From assembly GCA_019423685.1 (NCBI GenBank), contig JAHZAY010000008.1, positions 1 to 64,000 of the forward strand: DNA of 64,000 nt, in the 5' to 3' direction. This DNA comes from Clostridiales bacterium (GTDB lineage Bacteria; Bacillota; Clostridia; Oscillospirales; Ruminococcaceae). The notes under the pieces are model-generated. The model searched no databases. It was not told the origin of the DNA and saw only the letters and a list, made by a program, of their open reading frames with translations. The position numbers were made by a program, and so were the translations under genes. Shown in pieces: positions 48,321-57,416 of this stretch. Position 1 is the first letter of the stretch; each line of letters starts with the position of its first letter.

Positions 48321-50948
48321 TTATTTGAGCATGCCTTCGAGCATAGCGGGAACGCCGGAGAGCACCTCTTCGGCCTTGTCAGTGCCGGCAATGCCGCCCA
48401 TCGCGCTGTCCGGACGGCCGCCGCCCTTGCCTCCGAGCTGGGCAGTGATCTCCTTAACCAGCTTTCCTGCGTGCGCTCCGGCCTTGACAGCGTCTGCTCC
48501 GCAGACAACCAGCAAGCTGGATTTGCCCTCGTTGGAAGCTGCAAATGCTGCGACAACGTCCGGTGCATCGGCTTTGACCTGGTCGCCCAGGGTGCGCAGG
48601 CTGTCCGAAGCGGTGTCCTTGAGCACGGCATGGATGTAGCGCAGGCCTTTGACCGAAACGGCGCTTGCAAACAATTCCTTTGTTTTGCTGTTGGCAATCT
48701 GTGCCTGCAGCGACTCAATCTCGCGGGACTGGGCCTTGAGCTCCTTGGCAACCGCCTGGGCTTTGGCGACAACCTCCGCCTGGCCCGCCGCCTTAAACTC
48801 GGCGGCAACGCTGTCGATGACGCTCTCGGCGTTGTCCAGCAGCTCCAGCACGCCCATGCCGGTGGCCGCTTCAATTCTTCTGACGCCGGCCGCTACCGAG
48901 GCCTCGGAGATGATCTTGAATACGCCGATCTGGGCGGTGTTGGCGACGTGGGTGCCGCCGCAGAACTCAACCGAATCGCCCATAGTGCACACGCGCACGA
49001 TGTCGCCGTACTTCTCGCCAAACAGCGCCATTGCGCCCTTATTTTTTGCCTGTGCAATCGGCAGTTCCTCAATCTGAACCGGATGTCCCTCCAGAATCAT
49101 GCGGTTGACGCGGTCCTGAACCTCCTGGATTTCCTCTTTGGTCATCGCAGAGAAGTGGCTGAAGTCGAAGCGGCAGCGGTGTTCATCGTAGTACGAACCT
49201 GCCTGATGAACATGGGTGCCCAAAACTTGGCGCAGGGCCAGCTGCAGCAGGTGGCAGACCGAGTGGTTGGACATGATGCGGCGGCGGCGCAGCGCATCGA
49301 CATTGGCCTGCACCGAATCGCCGGAATTGATGCTGCCCTTCTGGACATAGCCGATGTGCATAAAGTGGCCCTCGTGGTCCTTCTTGGTGTCCTGTACCAC
49401 AAAGGTGTTCTCCCCACAGACGATGACGCCGGTGTCGCCCACCTGGCCGCCGGATTCGCCGTAGAAGGAGGTCTTATTCAGAATCAAGGTCGCCTGCTGG
49501 CCCTCCTCGACGCTGTCGGCAAAGCTGCCGTCCCGCACAATCGCCAGAACCGAAGCCGGCTGATTGAGGGTCTGATAGCCGGTGAACTCGGTGGGAGCCA
49601 GGGCCGTCAGGTCGATGCTGTCGGTGCTCCAGCCGCTGACATCCTTTCTTGCTTCCCTTGCACGGACGCGCTGTTCGTTCATCAGGCGGGTGAACTCCTC
49701 CTCGTCGATGCTGATGTTCTGCTCTGCAAGGATCTCGCGGGTCAGGTCAATCGGGAATCCAAAGGTGTCATAGAGGCGGAAGGCGTCCTCGCCGGAGAGC
49801 TTGCCTCCCTGACCGTTCATCGAGGAGATCATCTCCTGAAGCTGCTCCATGCCCTGGTCGATGGTCTTTTGGAAGCGCTCTTCCTCTGCCTTGATGACCT
49901 TGACGATGTAGTCCTCATTCTCGCGCAGCTCCGGATATGCGCACTCGTTTTCGCTGATGACGGTGCGGGCAACCTCGTGCAGGAAGGTGCCCTTGATGCC
50001 TAAGAGGCGTCCGTGACGGGCAGCGCGGCGCAGCAGTCTTCTAAGCACATAGCCGCGGCCCTCGTTGGAAGGCAGGATGCCGTCGCCGATCATGAAGGTG
50101 GTGGAACGGATGTGGTCGGTGATGACGCGCAGCGAAATGTCCGCCTTTTCATTTTCCTTGTAGTGGATGCCGGCGATGCGGGAGATGTGTTTCATGATGT
50201 TCTGGACGGTGTCGACCTCAAAGAGGTTGCCCACATTCTGCATGACGCAGGCCAGGCGCTCCAGACCCATGCCGGTATCGATGTTTGGCTTTGGCATTCT
50301 TTCATAGTGGCCGTTGCCGTCCGAATCAAACTGGGAGAATACCAGGTTCCAGATCTCCATGTAGCGGTCGCACTCGCAGCCGACCTTGCAGTCGGGGCGT
50401 CCGCAGCCGCACTCCGGGCCGCGGTCAAAGTAGATCTCCGAGCAGGGGCCGCATGGGCCGGAACCGTGCTCCCAGAAGTTGTCCTCTTTGCCGAAGCGCA
50501 CGATGCGCTCTGCCGGCAGGCCAACCTTGTCCATCCAGATCTGAGCTGCCTCGTCGTCCTCCTCATAGACCGAAATCCACAGCTTGTCTGCCGGGATCTC
50601 CAGCACCTTGGTCAAAAACTCCCAAGCCCATTGGATAGCCTCTACTTTAAAGTAGTCGCCGAACGAAAAGTTGCCCAGCATCTCAAAGTAGGTGCCGTGG
50701 CGGTCATCGTGGCCGACGCTGTCGATATCTGGGGTGCGGATGCACTTCTGGCAGGTGGTCACGCGGTGGTTCGGCGGGGTCTCCAGGCCGAGGAAATATT
50801 TTTTCAGCGGCGCCATGCCGGAGTTAATCAGCAGCAGGCTCTTGTCGTTTTTTGGCACCAGCGAAGAGCTTGGCAGCCGGGTGTGGCCCTTGCTCTCAAA
50901 GAAGGATAGGAACTGCTCGCGCAGGTCGTTAAGTCCTGTCCATTTCAT
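48321..50948 (-). CDS. alaS: Alanyl-tRNA synthetase
   Basis: An 875-residue class II synthetase of normal length. The aminoacylation domain starts with LREQFLSFFESKGHTRLPSSSL. The editing domain zinc ligands are HSVCH near residue 563 and CGGTH near 664. The C-terminal domain ends with GKGGGRPDSAMGG near residue 845. It is under a T-box leader (51015-51258) and a strong promoter, the expected control by uncharged tRNA-Ala. Confidence 0.98.
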   Translation of the reverse strand: MKWTGLNDLREQFLSFFESKGHTRLPSSSLVPKNDKSLLLINSGMAPLKKYFLGLETPPNHRVTTCQKCIRTPDIDSVGHDDRHGTYFEMLGNFSFGDYFKVEAIQWAWEFLTKVLEIPADKLWISVYEEDDEAAQIWMDKVGLPAERIVRFGKEDNFWEHGSGPCGPCSEIYFDRGPECGCGRPDCKVGCECDRYMEIWNLVFSQFDSDGNGHYERMPKPNIDTGMGLERLACVMQNVGNLFEVDTVQNIMKHISRIAGIHYKENEKADISLRVITDHIRSTTFMIGDGILPSNEGRGYVLRRLLRRAARHGRLLGIKGTFLHEVARTVISENECAYPELRENEDYIVKVIKAEEERFQKTIDQGMEQLQEMISSMNGQGGKLSGEDAFRLYDTFGFPIDLTREILAEQNISIDEEEFTRLMNEQRVRAREARKDVSGWSTDSIDLTALAPTEFTGYQTLNQPASVLAIVRDGSFADSVEEGQQATLILNKTSFYGESGGQVGDTGVIVCGENTFVVQDTKKDHEGHFMHIGYVQKGSINSGDSVQANVDALRRRRIMSNHSVCHLLQLALRQVLGTHVHQAGSYYDEHRCRFDFSHFSAMTKEEIQEVQDRVNRMILEGHPVQIEELPIAQAKNKGAMALFGEKYGDIVRVCTMGDSVEFCGGTHVANTAQIGVFKIISEASVAAGVRRIEAATGMGVLELLDNAESVIDSVAAEFKAAGQAEVVAKAQAVAKELKAQSREIESLQAQIANSKTKELFASAVSVKGLRYIHAVLKDTASDSLRTLGDQVKADAPDVVAAFAASNEGKSSLLVVCGADAVKAGAHAGKLVKEITAQLGGKGGGRPDSAMGGIAGTDKAEEVLSGVPAMLEGMLK

Positions 50949-51014
50949 GGGGTATCATTCTCCTTTTTTCTTTTTTGGATTCTCCTTGCAGGGAAAGGCT
51001 TTGCGGTGGGGCCA

Positions 51015-51258
51015 CAAAAAACAAAAAAGCCCCCGTCCCAATTGGGACGAGGGCATAAACTCCCGTGGTACCACCCAACTTGCAGGACCTTTTGTCCTGC
51101 CGCTTTGCCTTCCAGTGACGCCGGAACTTGCGTGCGGCTCCTCACCGCCGGCTCCAAGACGGCCCTTCCGATCCTTGTGCGGCGAAACCTTGCAGCCTGT
51201 GGGTTTCCTCTCTGTGATGCCGCCGGCGTCGGAATTGATCTCTTCCCTGCCTTTTACG
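51015..51258 (-). promoter_or_regulatory. T-box leader of alaS
   Basis: The T-box core GGGTGGTACCACGGGAG lies at about 51060-51076 on the reverse strand. It is followed by a terminator stem GCCCTCGTCCC / GGGACGGGGGC (51029-51053) and a T-run. Upstream are several GC-rich helices fitting Stem I and the AGAGAG region. The specifier codon should be GCN, but I could not place it with certainty. Confidence 0.92.
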
Positions 51259-51264
51259 CTTCAA

Positions 51265-51293
51265 ATTATATCCCTCCCCTGTGCGCTTGTCAA
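51265..51293 (-). promoter_or_regulatory. Consensus promoter for alaS
   Basis: Reverse-strand TTGACA, 17-bp spacer, TATAAT, starting the T-box transcript. Confidence 0.92.
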
Positions 51294-51376
51294 GTCCTTG
51301 CCGGGCGCTGCGGAAAAATTCCCCTCAAAAGCGCCCCTCTCCCCCTTGCGCCTTGGCAGGCCCGCAAAATCCGCCA

Positions 51377-52069
51377 TCACTGCGCGCCCAAATCCTGCTT
51401 TCCGGCGAGCTGGTAGGCCCACTCGAGCAGCGCAAACCGCGGCTCATACTGCGGTTTGGATTGCAGCACGCGCAGCTGCTGGGAACTAAAGCCGAAGTCC
51501 TCCAGCTCCTCCCCAAAGGCCACCGGCAGACACATCTGCGGAAAGAGCACGCACCACCAGTTGTGTCCTTGTCCCTGTCCAATGCACAGCCGCACCGCCC
51601 GATAGATCCCTGCCGGCATGGTAAAGCCCTCATATTCTCTGGTGTCAAAATACATGGTGGTGACGCAGGCGGTCACCGGGTCGTCGCAGCCGTTTTCCCG
51701 CAGCGTCTCCTGCGCGGCCTGCAACAGCTCCGGCAGCATACTGCGGGCCTGCGCCTCCAGCTGTTCCTTGTTTGAGCAGCCCTCGCCCAGCCCCAGCTGC
51801 TGTGCCCGCTCCAGCACCCGGTCGCGCACCTGCAATTTGAGGGCCTGGTCCTGCGCGCTGTCCGAATTTGCCACTATGTGCAGCCGCAGCACCCCGTCAT
51901 AGAGCTCCTGACAGCCCTGCGCAAAGCAGGCTGTGCTGTGAAAACTTGCTGCAAACAGAAAGCAAACGGCCAGCAGGGCCGCGATGACGGCGCGGCGGCG
52001 GTGCCAAGCGCTCCACAGCCGGATGCGCCAAAGTCCCCTGATGTGCAGTTGTACAGAATCTATCGCCAT
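51377..52069 (-). CDS. spoIIR: Stage II sporulation protein R
   Basis: A 230-residue SpoIIR homologue, the forespore-secreted signal that triggers pro-sigma-E processing. There is an N-terminal membrane or signal segment at about 26-46, then LRLHIVANSDSAQDQALKLQ and YEGFTMPAGIYRAVRLCIGQ, with the Trp/Cys pair HNWWCVLFPQMC typical of the family. ATG 52069 lies nine bases after GGGAGG; the in-frame TTG at 52075 is too close. The forespore promoter cannot be called with confidence. Confidence 0.94.
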   Translation of the reverse strand: MAIDSVQLHIRGLWRIRLWSAWHRRRAVIAALLAVCFLFAASFHSTACFAQGCQELYDGVLRLHIVANSDSAQDQALKLQVRDRVLERAQQLGLGEGCSNKEQLEAQARSMLPELLQAAQETLRENGCDDPVTACVTTMYFDTREYEGFTMPAGIYRAVRLCIGQGQGHNWWCVLFPQMCLPVAFGEELEDFGFSSQQLRVLQSKPQYEPRFALLEWAYQLAGKQDLGAQ

Positions 52070-52183
52070 ATTCAAATGCCTCCCTTTGTCTATCGGTCTG
52101 GCTGTAAGATTGGCAAAATCAGGAAAAATTATACAGCGCAGTCAACAGCGTTGGAAAAAACTGCCCTTTCTTTTAAAAAAGGC

Positions 52184-52212
52184 GAGACAACCTAACACAA
52201 AAATGGTATAAT
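52184..52212 (+). promoter_or_regulatory. Promoter for the PHP-phosphatase gene
   Basis: GAGACA, 17-bp spacer, TATAAT with TG upstream of the -10. Confidence 0.72.
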
Positions 52213-52256
52213 ATTTTCAAATACAAACTGGGAATTACCAAGAGGAGGGAATCTGT

Positions 52257-53063
52257 ATGTATATGAACCTGTTTGACAGCCACGTCCACTCGGACAATTC
52301 TCACGACGGGGAACATTCGGTCACCTTTATCTGTGAGATGGCCGAACGCAAGGAGATGATGGGGCTGTGCATCACCGACCACTATGAGCTGAACCTGGAC
52401 ACCGAACAGGCCGACCTTTGCCTGCGCAACTCCTTCATCGAGACCGGCAAGGCCCGTCAGGCCTTCGACTACCGCCTGCTGGTCCTCAACGGCATCGAAA
52501 TGGGACAGGCCATCCACAACCTCCCCAAAGCCGAATCGGTGCTGCGCAAATATCGCTTCGACTTCGTCCTCGGCTCGCTGCACAACATCCGCGACATGGA
52601 CGACTTCGCTTACATCGACTTTTCGGGGCTCAACAGCGAGCTCATCCTCGACCGCTACTTTGCCGAGGTGCTGGAGCTGTGCCAGTGGGGCGGCTTTGAC
52701 TCGTTGGCCCACCTGACCTATCCGCTGCGCTACATCGTCGGCCAATACCACCAGCAGGTGGACATGAGCCGCTACGACGAGATCATCCGGGAAATCCTCT
52801 CCACCCTGGCGCAAAAGCACCTTGGATTGGAGATCAACACCGCCGGACTGCGCCGGGAAATCGGCCAGACTGCCCCGACGCTCGAATATGTCAAGCTCTT
52901 CCGAGAGCTTGGCGGCGAGATTTTGACCTTCGGTTCGGACGCGCACCGCGCCCAGGATGTGGGAGCGGGGCTGGATGTGGCCTTTGAGATGGCAAAAGAG
53001 GCGGGATTCTCCTATTTTGCCTTTTACAAAAAGCACGAACCGCGCATGCTGCGCCTGATGTAA
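52257..53063 (+). CDS. PHP-domain histidinol-phosphatase family protein
   Basis: A 268-residue PHP phosphoesterase of the HisJ/HisK type. Metal-ligand motifs are FDSHVHSDNSHDG, CITDHYEL, GIEMGQ, VLGSLHNI and FGSDAHRA. No other his genes are in the window, so histidine biosynthesis is only one possibility. ATG 52257 follows AGGAGGG. It begins a run with DUF362, ispE and nadE. Confidence 0.87.
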   Translation: MYMNLFDSHVHSDNSHDGEHSVTFICEMAERKEMMGLCITDHYELNLDTEQADLCLRNSFIETGKARQAFDYRLLVLNGIEMGQAIHNLPKAESVLRKYRFDFVLGSLHNIRDMDDFAYIDFSGLNSELILDRYFAEVLELCQWGGFDSLAHLTYPLRYIVGQYHQQVDMSRYDEIIREILSTLAQKHLGLEINTAGLRREIGQTAPTLEYVKLFRELGGEILTFGSDAHRAQDVGAGLDVAFEMAKEAGFSYFAFYKKHEPRMLRLM

Positions 53064-53090
53064 TCTATCCACTTGTTTGGAGGTTTTTTG

Positions 53091-54248
53091 ATGCAAACCC
53101 AATCTTTTTCATCTTCCAGTTCCTATGTCGCCATGGTGCAGGCCAACGACTACTCCGCACAGGCCATCGACCGGGCAGTCCGGCGGGTCTTTGCGGAGCT
53201 GGAAATTTCCCCCGACCTCTTTGCCGGCAAAAAGGTCCTGATTAAACCCAACCTGCTCATGCGCCGCCGCCCGGAGGAGGCCACCACCACCCACCCGCAG
53301 GTTGTATCCGCTGTGGCCCAGCGCCTGCAGGAAATGGGCGCCGCGCAGATCGTCATCGCCGACTCTCCCGGCGGGCTGTACACGCCTGCCCAGCTGCGCG
53401 CAATCTACTCGGCCTGCGGCATGCAGCAGGCCGCCCAGGAGAGCGGCGCGCTGCTCAACCTGGAAACCGGCAGCGCCCCCGTTCCCGCAAAGGACCCCAA
53501 AATCTGCCGCGAATTTAACCTCATCGACCCGGTGCGCCAGGCGGATGTGGTGGTCTCGGTCGGCAAGCTCAAGACCCACTGCATGACCGGCCTTTCGGGC
53601 GGCGTCAAAAACCTGTTCGGCTGCATCCCCGGCCTGCAAAAGCCACAGATGCACTACCGCTATCAAAATCTGGAGGACTTCTCCAGCATGCTGGTGGATC
53701 TAGCCCAGACGGTCGCTCCGGTTTTGACCATCATCGATGCGGTGGAGTCGATGGAGGGCGACGGCCCCTCCGGCGGCACTGTGCGCCACACCGGCTTTCT
53801 GGCCGGCTCGTGCAGCCCGTTCTGTCTGGACCTGTTCCTGTGCGATCTCATCCACATGAGCTACACCCAGGCCCCCACTGTACAGGAGTGCATTGCCCGC
53901 AAGCTCTGCCCGGAAAGCTCCGAGGAGCTGGTCATCATCAATCCCGACAGCCTCCCCACCTGCATCCCAGACTTTCAACATCCCCACTCCAAAACGGTGG
54001 ATTTTTCCGGCAACGTGCCGTCCTTCCTGCGCCCGCTGGTTCGCCGCGCCGCCCGCCTGCTTTCGCCAAAGCCGGTGGTCGACCTGAAAAAATGCGTGGG
54101 CTGCGGGCGCTGCTCCGAGAGCTGCCCTTCTCAGGTCATCCGCATCGAAAACGGCAAGGCGCACATTCACTACAAACACTGCATCCGCTGCTACTGCTGC
54201 CATGAGATGTGCCCGGTCAAGGCCATCCATATCCATGGCAGGGTGTGA
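53091..54248 (+). CDS. DUF362 protein with C-terminal 2x[4Fe-4S] ferredoxin domain
   Basis: A 385-residue protein. The N-terminal DUF362 domain (VLIKPNLLMRRRPEEATTTH, VVSVGKLKTHCMTGLSGGVK, NLFGCIPG) is joined to a ferredoxin domain with CVGCGRCSESCP and CIRCYCCHEMCP. It is presumably an electron-transfer protein of unknown partner. ATG 53091 follows GGAGG; the preceding gene stops 27 bases upstream and ispE starts 19 bases downstream. Confidence 0.9.
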   Translation: MQTQSFSSSSSYVAMVQANDYSAQAIDRAVRRVFAELEISPDLFAGKKVLIKPNLLMRRRPEEATTTHPQVVSAVAQRLQEMGAAQIVIADSPGGLYTPAQLRAIYSACGMQQAAQESGALLNLETGSAPVPAKDPKICREFNLIDPVRQADVVVSVGKLKTHCMTGLSGGVKNLFGCIPGLQKPQMHYRYQNLEDFSSMLVDLAQTVAPVLTIIDAVESMEGDGPSGGTVRHTGFLAGSCSPFCLDLFLCDLIHMSYTQAPTVQECIARKLCPESSEELVIINPDSLPTCIPDFQHPHSKTVDFSGNVPSFLRPLVRRAARLLSPKPVVDLKKCVGCGRCSESCPSQVIRIENGKAHIHYKHCIRCYCCHEMCPVKAIHIHGRV

Positions 54249-54267
54249 TGGACAGGAGGGATACGCC

Positions 54268-55191
54268 ATGCGCCGCATTCAGATCGACGCCCCCTGCAAA
54301 ATAAACCTCTCGCTGGACATCGTCGGCCGGCTTGCAGACGGCTACCACCAGATGGACATGGTGATGCAGACGATCAGCCTGTTCGACACCTTGACATTGA
54401 CCCTCACTCCGGGCAGCGGCTGCATCCGCATGTGCTGCCGGTTTGAACCGGACTGCGGGCACACCCTGCCCTGCGACGAGCAAAACATCGCTGTGCGCTG
54501 CGCGCGCGCCTTCTTTGCACAAAGCGGCCACCCACTTTCGGGGCAGGACCTCTCGATTGAGCTTGTCAAGCGCATCCCGATGATGGCGGGTCTTGGCGGC
54601 GGCAGCGCCGACGGAGCCGGGGTGCTCCAGGCGCTCAACCAGCTGACCGGCGCAAATCTGCCGCTGGATGAGCTGGAGCGCATCGCCCTGCCCTGTGGGG
54701 CGGACATCCCGTTTTGCCTGCGCGGCGGCACGCTGCGCGCCACCGGGATCGGCCAAACATTTTCTCCCCTGCCGCCGATGCCCGATTGCCCCATCCTGGT
54801 GCTCAAGCCGCGCTTTGGCATCAGCACCAAAGCGGCCTTTTCCCGCTGTGACAGCCAGCCTTACCGCCACGCCGACGTCAGCCGGATGGTGCAGGCGCTG
54901 CAATCGGGAGAGATCACTGCGGTTGCAGGCGCGCTGCAAAACGTCTTTGAAGAGCTGTGCTCCGAGCAGGAGGGGCAGCAAATTCGCGCCATCAAGGCGC
55001 TGCTCCTGCAGCAGGGCGCCTGCGGCGCCCTGCTCTCCGGCAGCGGAAGCGCCCTGTTCGGACTGTTTACCGCAGAATCAGCCGCCCAAAAAGCGCTGGC
55101 TTTGCTGCAAAAGCATCCGGATTTGGAGGGCGCCTTTTTGTGCCGTCCGGTGGCGCAAGGGGCCTTTGGAAGCAAAGCGACACAAAAATAA
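54268..55191 (+). CDS. ispE: 4-diphosphocytidyl-2-C-methyl-D-erythritol kinase
   Basis: A 307-residue GHMP kinase of the MEP isoprenoid pathway. The N-terminal APCKINLSLDIVGRLADGYH carries the catalytic Lys region. The ATP loop is MAGLGGGSADGAGVL and the C-terminal motif is GALLSGSGSALFGLF. ATG 54268 lies behind AGGAGGG. Placement after a DUF362 gene does not by itself inform function. Confidence 0.96.
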   Translation: MRRIQIDAPCKINLSLDIVGRLADGYHQMDMVMQTISLFDTLTLTLTPGSGCIRMCCRFEPDCGHTLPCDEQNIAVRCARAFFAQSGHPLSGQDLSIELVKRIPMMAGLGGGSADGAGVLQALNQLTGANLPLDELERIALPCGADIPFCLRGGTLRATGIGQTFSPLPPMPDCPILVLKPRFGISTKAAFSRCDSQPYRHADVSRMVQALQSGEITAVAGALQNVFEELCSEQEGQQIRAIKALLLQQGACGALLSGSGSALFGLFTAESAAQKALALLQKHPDLEGAFLCRPVAQGAFGSKATQK

Positions 55192-55335
55192 ATGGGAAAA
55201 ACGGTGGTTTTGTTCACATTTATGTGCTATAAAAAAGGGGTAGGAAACAATTGAAAAACCTCCTCCTTTGCCAAAAGGGGAAACAGGCCATTTTCTATAC
55301 CCACATATACCAATCAAACGAAAGGGTGTTGTGTT

Positions 55336-57210
55336 ATGAACTCTGTCATTCGACTGTGCTGCTGCGTCAACCGCGTCATCAGCGGCAACCCGCAATTCTG
55401 CTGCGAATCGGTCACCGACCTGCTGGAGGAAAGCAGCCAGCAGTGTGCCGACATCACGCTGTTCCCACGCCTGGCGCTCTGCCCGCCCTCCTCGGATGCC
55501 CTGCTGGGCAATCCGGCCATCCTCACCCAGTGCGAGGATGCGCTCGGCCAGGTTCGGGTCGCTACCGCCAAGTCCCACGGCTGCGTCGTCATCGGCTTGC
55601 CGATGCGCTTTAGCGGCAGAGTGGTGGACGTCGTCGCGGTGCTGCAAAACGGCGAGGTAAAAGCCTATCTGCCCGCCGCAGGCTACGGCCGCCTGCAATC
55701 GGTCGACCCCGTGACAGGCTTCTTCCGCGAAGATGAGCGCGAAAGCTCCCCTCTGCGCGGCTGGGACACCACCTTTTGCTGCGGACAGCTGCGCTTTTGC
55801 GTCTGCCCATGCCCGGTAACCGACCTGCCGATGCACCTGCCGCGCCTTGTCAAAACCGGCTGTCAGGCGGTGCTGGTTCCCTGCTATGAGCCGGCCACAG
55901 CAGAGAGCGCCGAGCGGGAAAACCGCCTTGTGCAGGCGCTCTCCGAAATCTTTGGTATCGCCATCGCCTTCGTGCGCGGCGGACAGGGAGATACCTCCCA
56001 CCCGGTCGCCTTCCAGGGACACGCCGCCATCTGTGAGTGTGGAGAGATGTTGGCCGAATATACCGGCGAGAGCTTTGGCCAGCACACCTTTGCGCTGGAG
56101 AGCTTCTGCTTTGCGCGCGACCTCGACTGCGACATCCTGCGCGCATCCCAGCGCTTTGCAAACGACCGCGATGCGGACATCCAGCTCAAAGAGCGCGAGG
56201 GCAAAAAGGGCCTGCTGCGCAGCATCTCCCGCGACCCGTTTTTACCTGTGGAGGAAAAACAAATGCAGGAGTACCTGCACACCCTCTTCACCTTGCAGGT
56301 ACAGAGTCTGGTCTCCCGCGCGGCAAATACCGGGCTGCATCACCTGGTATTGGGCGTTTCCGGCGGCCTGGATTCCACTCTGGCGCTGCTGGTCTGCCAT
56401 GAGGCGCTCAAGGAGCTGGACCTGCCCGAGAAAAACCTCATCGCCATCACCATGCCGGGCTTTGGCACCAGCGACCGCACCTACTACAACGCTCTGAGCC
56501 TGATCTCTGCTTTGGGCGCACAAAACCGCGACATCTCGATCAAAGCCAGCGTCCTGCAGCACTTTGAGGACATCAGCCACGATCCATCGGTGCGGGACGT
56601 CACCTATGAAAATGCACAGGCGCGCGAGCGCACCCAGATCCTATTGGATGTGGCCAACAGCTGCCGCGGCATTGTGGTGGGCACCGGAGATATGTCCGAG
56701 GACGCTCTGGGCTGGTGCACCTTTGGCGGAGACCACCTGGCAAACTACAATGTCAATGTCTGCCTGACCAAGACGATGATCCGCAAGATGGTGACCTACC
56801 TGTGCGGACAGTTTGACGAAAAGGTCGGCAACATCCTGCGCGACATCGTCGACACCCCGGTCAGCCCTGAGCTGCTGCCCCCGGACGAGAGCGGCAAGAT
56901 CCAGCAAAAGACCGAGGACATTCTGGGCAGCTACGCTCTGCACGACTTCTTCCTGTACTATCTGCTGCGCTGCAACTTTTCGCCGCGCAAGCTCTACTAC
57001 TACGCCTGCCTTGCCTTTTCCGGCGAGTTCTCCGCAAACTACATCCTGGAAAAGCTCAAGGTATTTTTAAACCGCTTCTGTGCGGGACAGTTTAAGCGCA
57101 GCTGCACGCCTGACAGCGCCAAACTCACCGATGTCAACCTGGGCGAATATCCGATTCCGTCGGACTGCTCGCCGCAAGCGCTGCTGGCCGATCTGAGCGA
57201 CATCCGCTAA
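55336..57210 (+). CDS. nadE: NAD synthetase with degenerate glutaminase domain
   Basis: A 624-residue two-domain NAD synthetase. The C-terminal synthetase domain is intact (VSGGLDSTLALLV, GTGDMSEDALGWCTFGGDH). The N-terminal nitrilase-type glutaminase domain is altered: the catalytic Glu of FPEL is Arg45 (FPRL), the CED motif reads CPC around Cys157, and only the Lys109 region (VKAYLP) looks normal. Ammonia from glutamine is therefore probably not produced; free ammonia may be used. GAAAGGG lies 10 bases before the ATG, and the leader from ispE is 144 bases. Confidence 0.9.
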   Translation: MNSVIRLCCCVNRVISGNPQFCCESVTDLLEESSQQCADITLFPRLALCPPSSDALLGNPAILTQCEDALGQVRVATAKSHGCVVIGLPMRFSGRVVDVVAVLQNGEVKAYLPAAGYGRLQSVDPVTGFFREDERESSPLRGWDTTFCCGQLRFCVCPCPVTDLPMHLPRLVKTGCQAVLVPCYEPATAESAERENRLVQALSEIFGIAIAFVRGGQGDTSHPVAFQGHAAICECGEMLAEYTGESFGQHTFALESFCFARDLDCDILRASQRFANDRDADIQLKEREGKKGLLRSISRDPFLPVEEKQMQEYLHTLFTLQVQSLVSRAANTGLHHLVLGVSGGLDSTLALLVCHEALKELDLPEKNLIAITMPGFGTSDRTYYNALSLISALGAQNRDISIKASVLQHFEDISHDPSVRDVTYENAQARERTQILLDVANSCRGIVVGTGDMSEDALGWCTFGGDHLANYNVNVCLTKTMIRKMVTYLCGQFDEKVGNILRDIVDTPVSPELLPPDESGKIQQKTEDILGSYALHDFFLYYLLRCNFSPRKLYYYACLAFSGEFSANYILEKLKVFLNRFCAGQFKRSCTPDSAKLTDVNLGEYPIPSDCSPQALLADLSDIR

Positions 57211-57239
57211 GCTGCTCTAAAAAAAACCAAAGCTCTCTA

Positions 57240-57288
57240 CAAGGCCGGTCTGCACACCTTTTTAAGTGAGTGGCAGGCCGGTCTTTAT
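57240..57288 (+). terminator. Possible terminator after nadE
   Basis: AAGGCCGGTCTGC pairs with GCAGGCCGGTCTT through two G-T pairs, with a 19-base loop. The following T-run is weak. Confidence 0.55.
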
Positions 57289-57350
57289 TCGCGGTTTTAT
57301 CCGCTGCACCTATGTCTCAGGGACAAATAAATTCTAACCAAAAGCAATGG

Positions 57351-57379
57351 TTTACAATCGCAACAGAAATCGGTATAAT
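57351..57379 (+). promoter_or_regulatory. Promoter for lipoprotein/two-component genes
   Basis: TTTACA, 17-bp spacer, TATAAT, about 40 bases before the TTG start at 57417. Confidence 0.85.
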
Positions 57380-57416
57380 AGATGTATCTTTACCAGATGG
57401 AAAGGAGGCACTTCCC

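Noticed and set aside
48195..50003. 602-codon open frame on the plus strand
   Set aside because: Antisense to alaS, which is unambiguous.
52070..52180. Sigma-A promoter for spoIIR
   Set aside because: A TATAAT is present on the reverse strand, but the TTGACT beside it is only six bases away and no other good -35 is at 16-18 bases.
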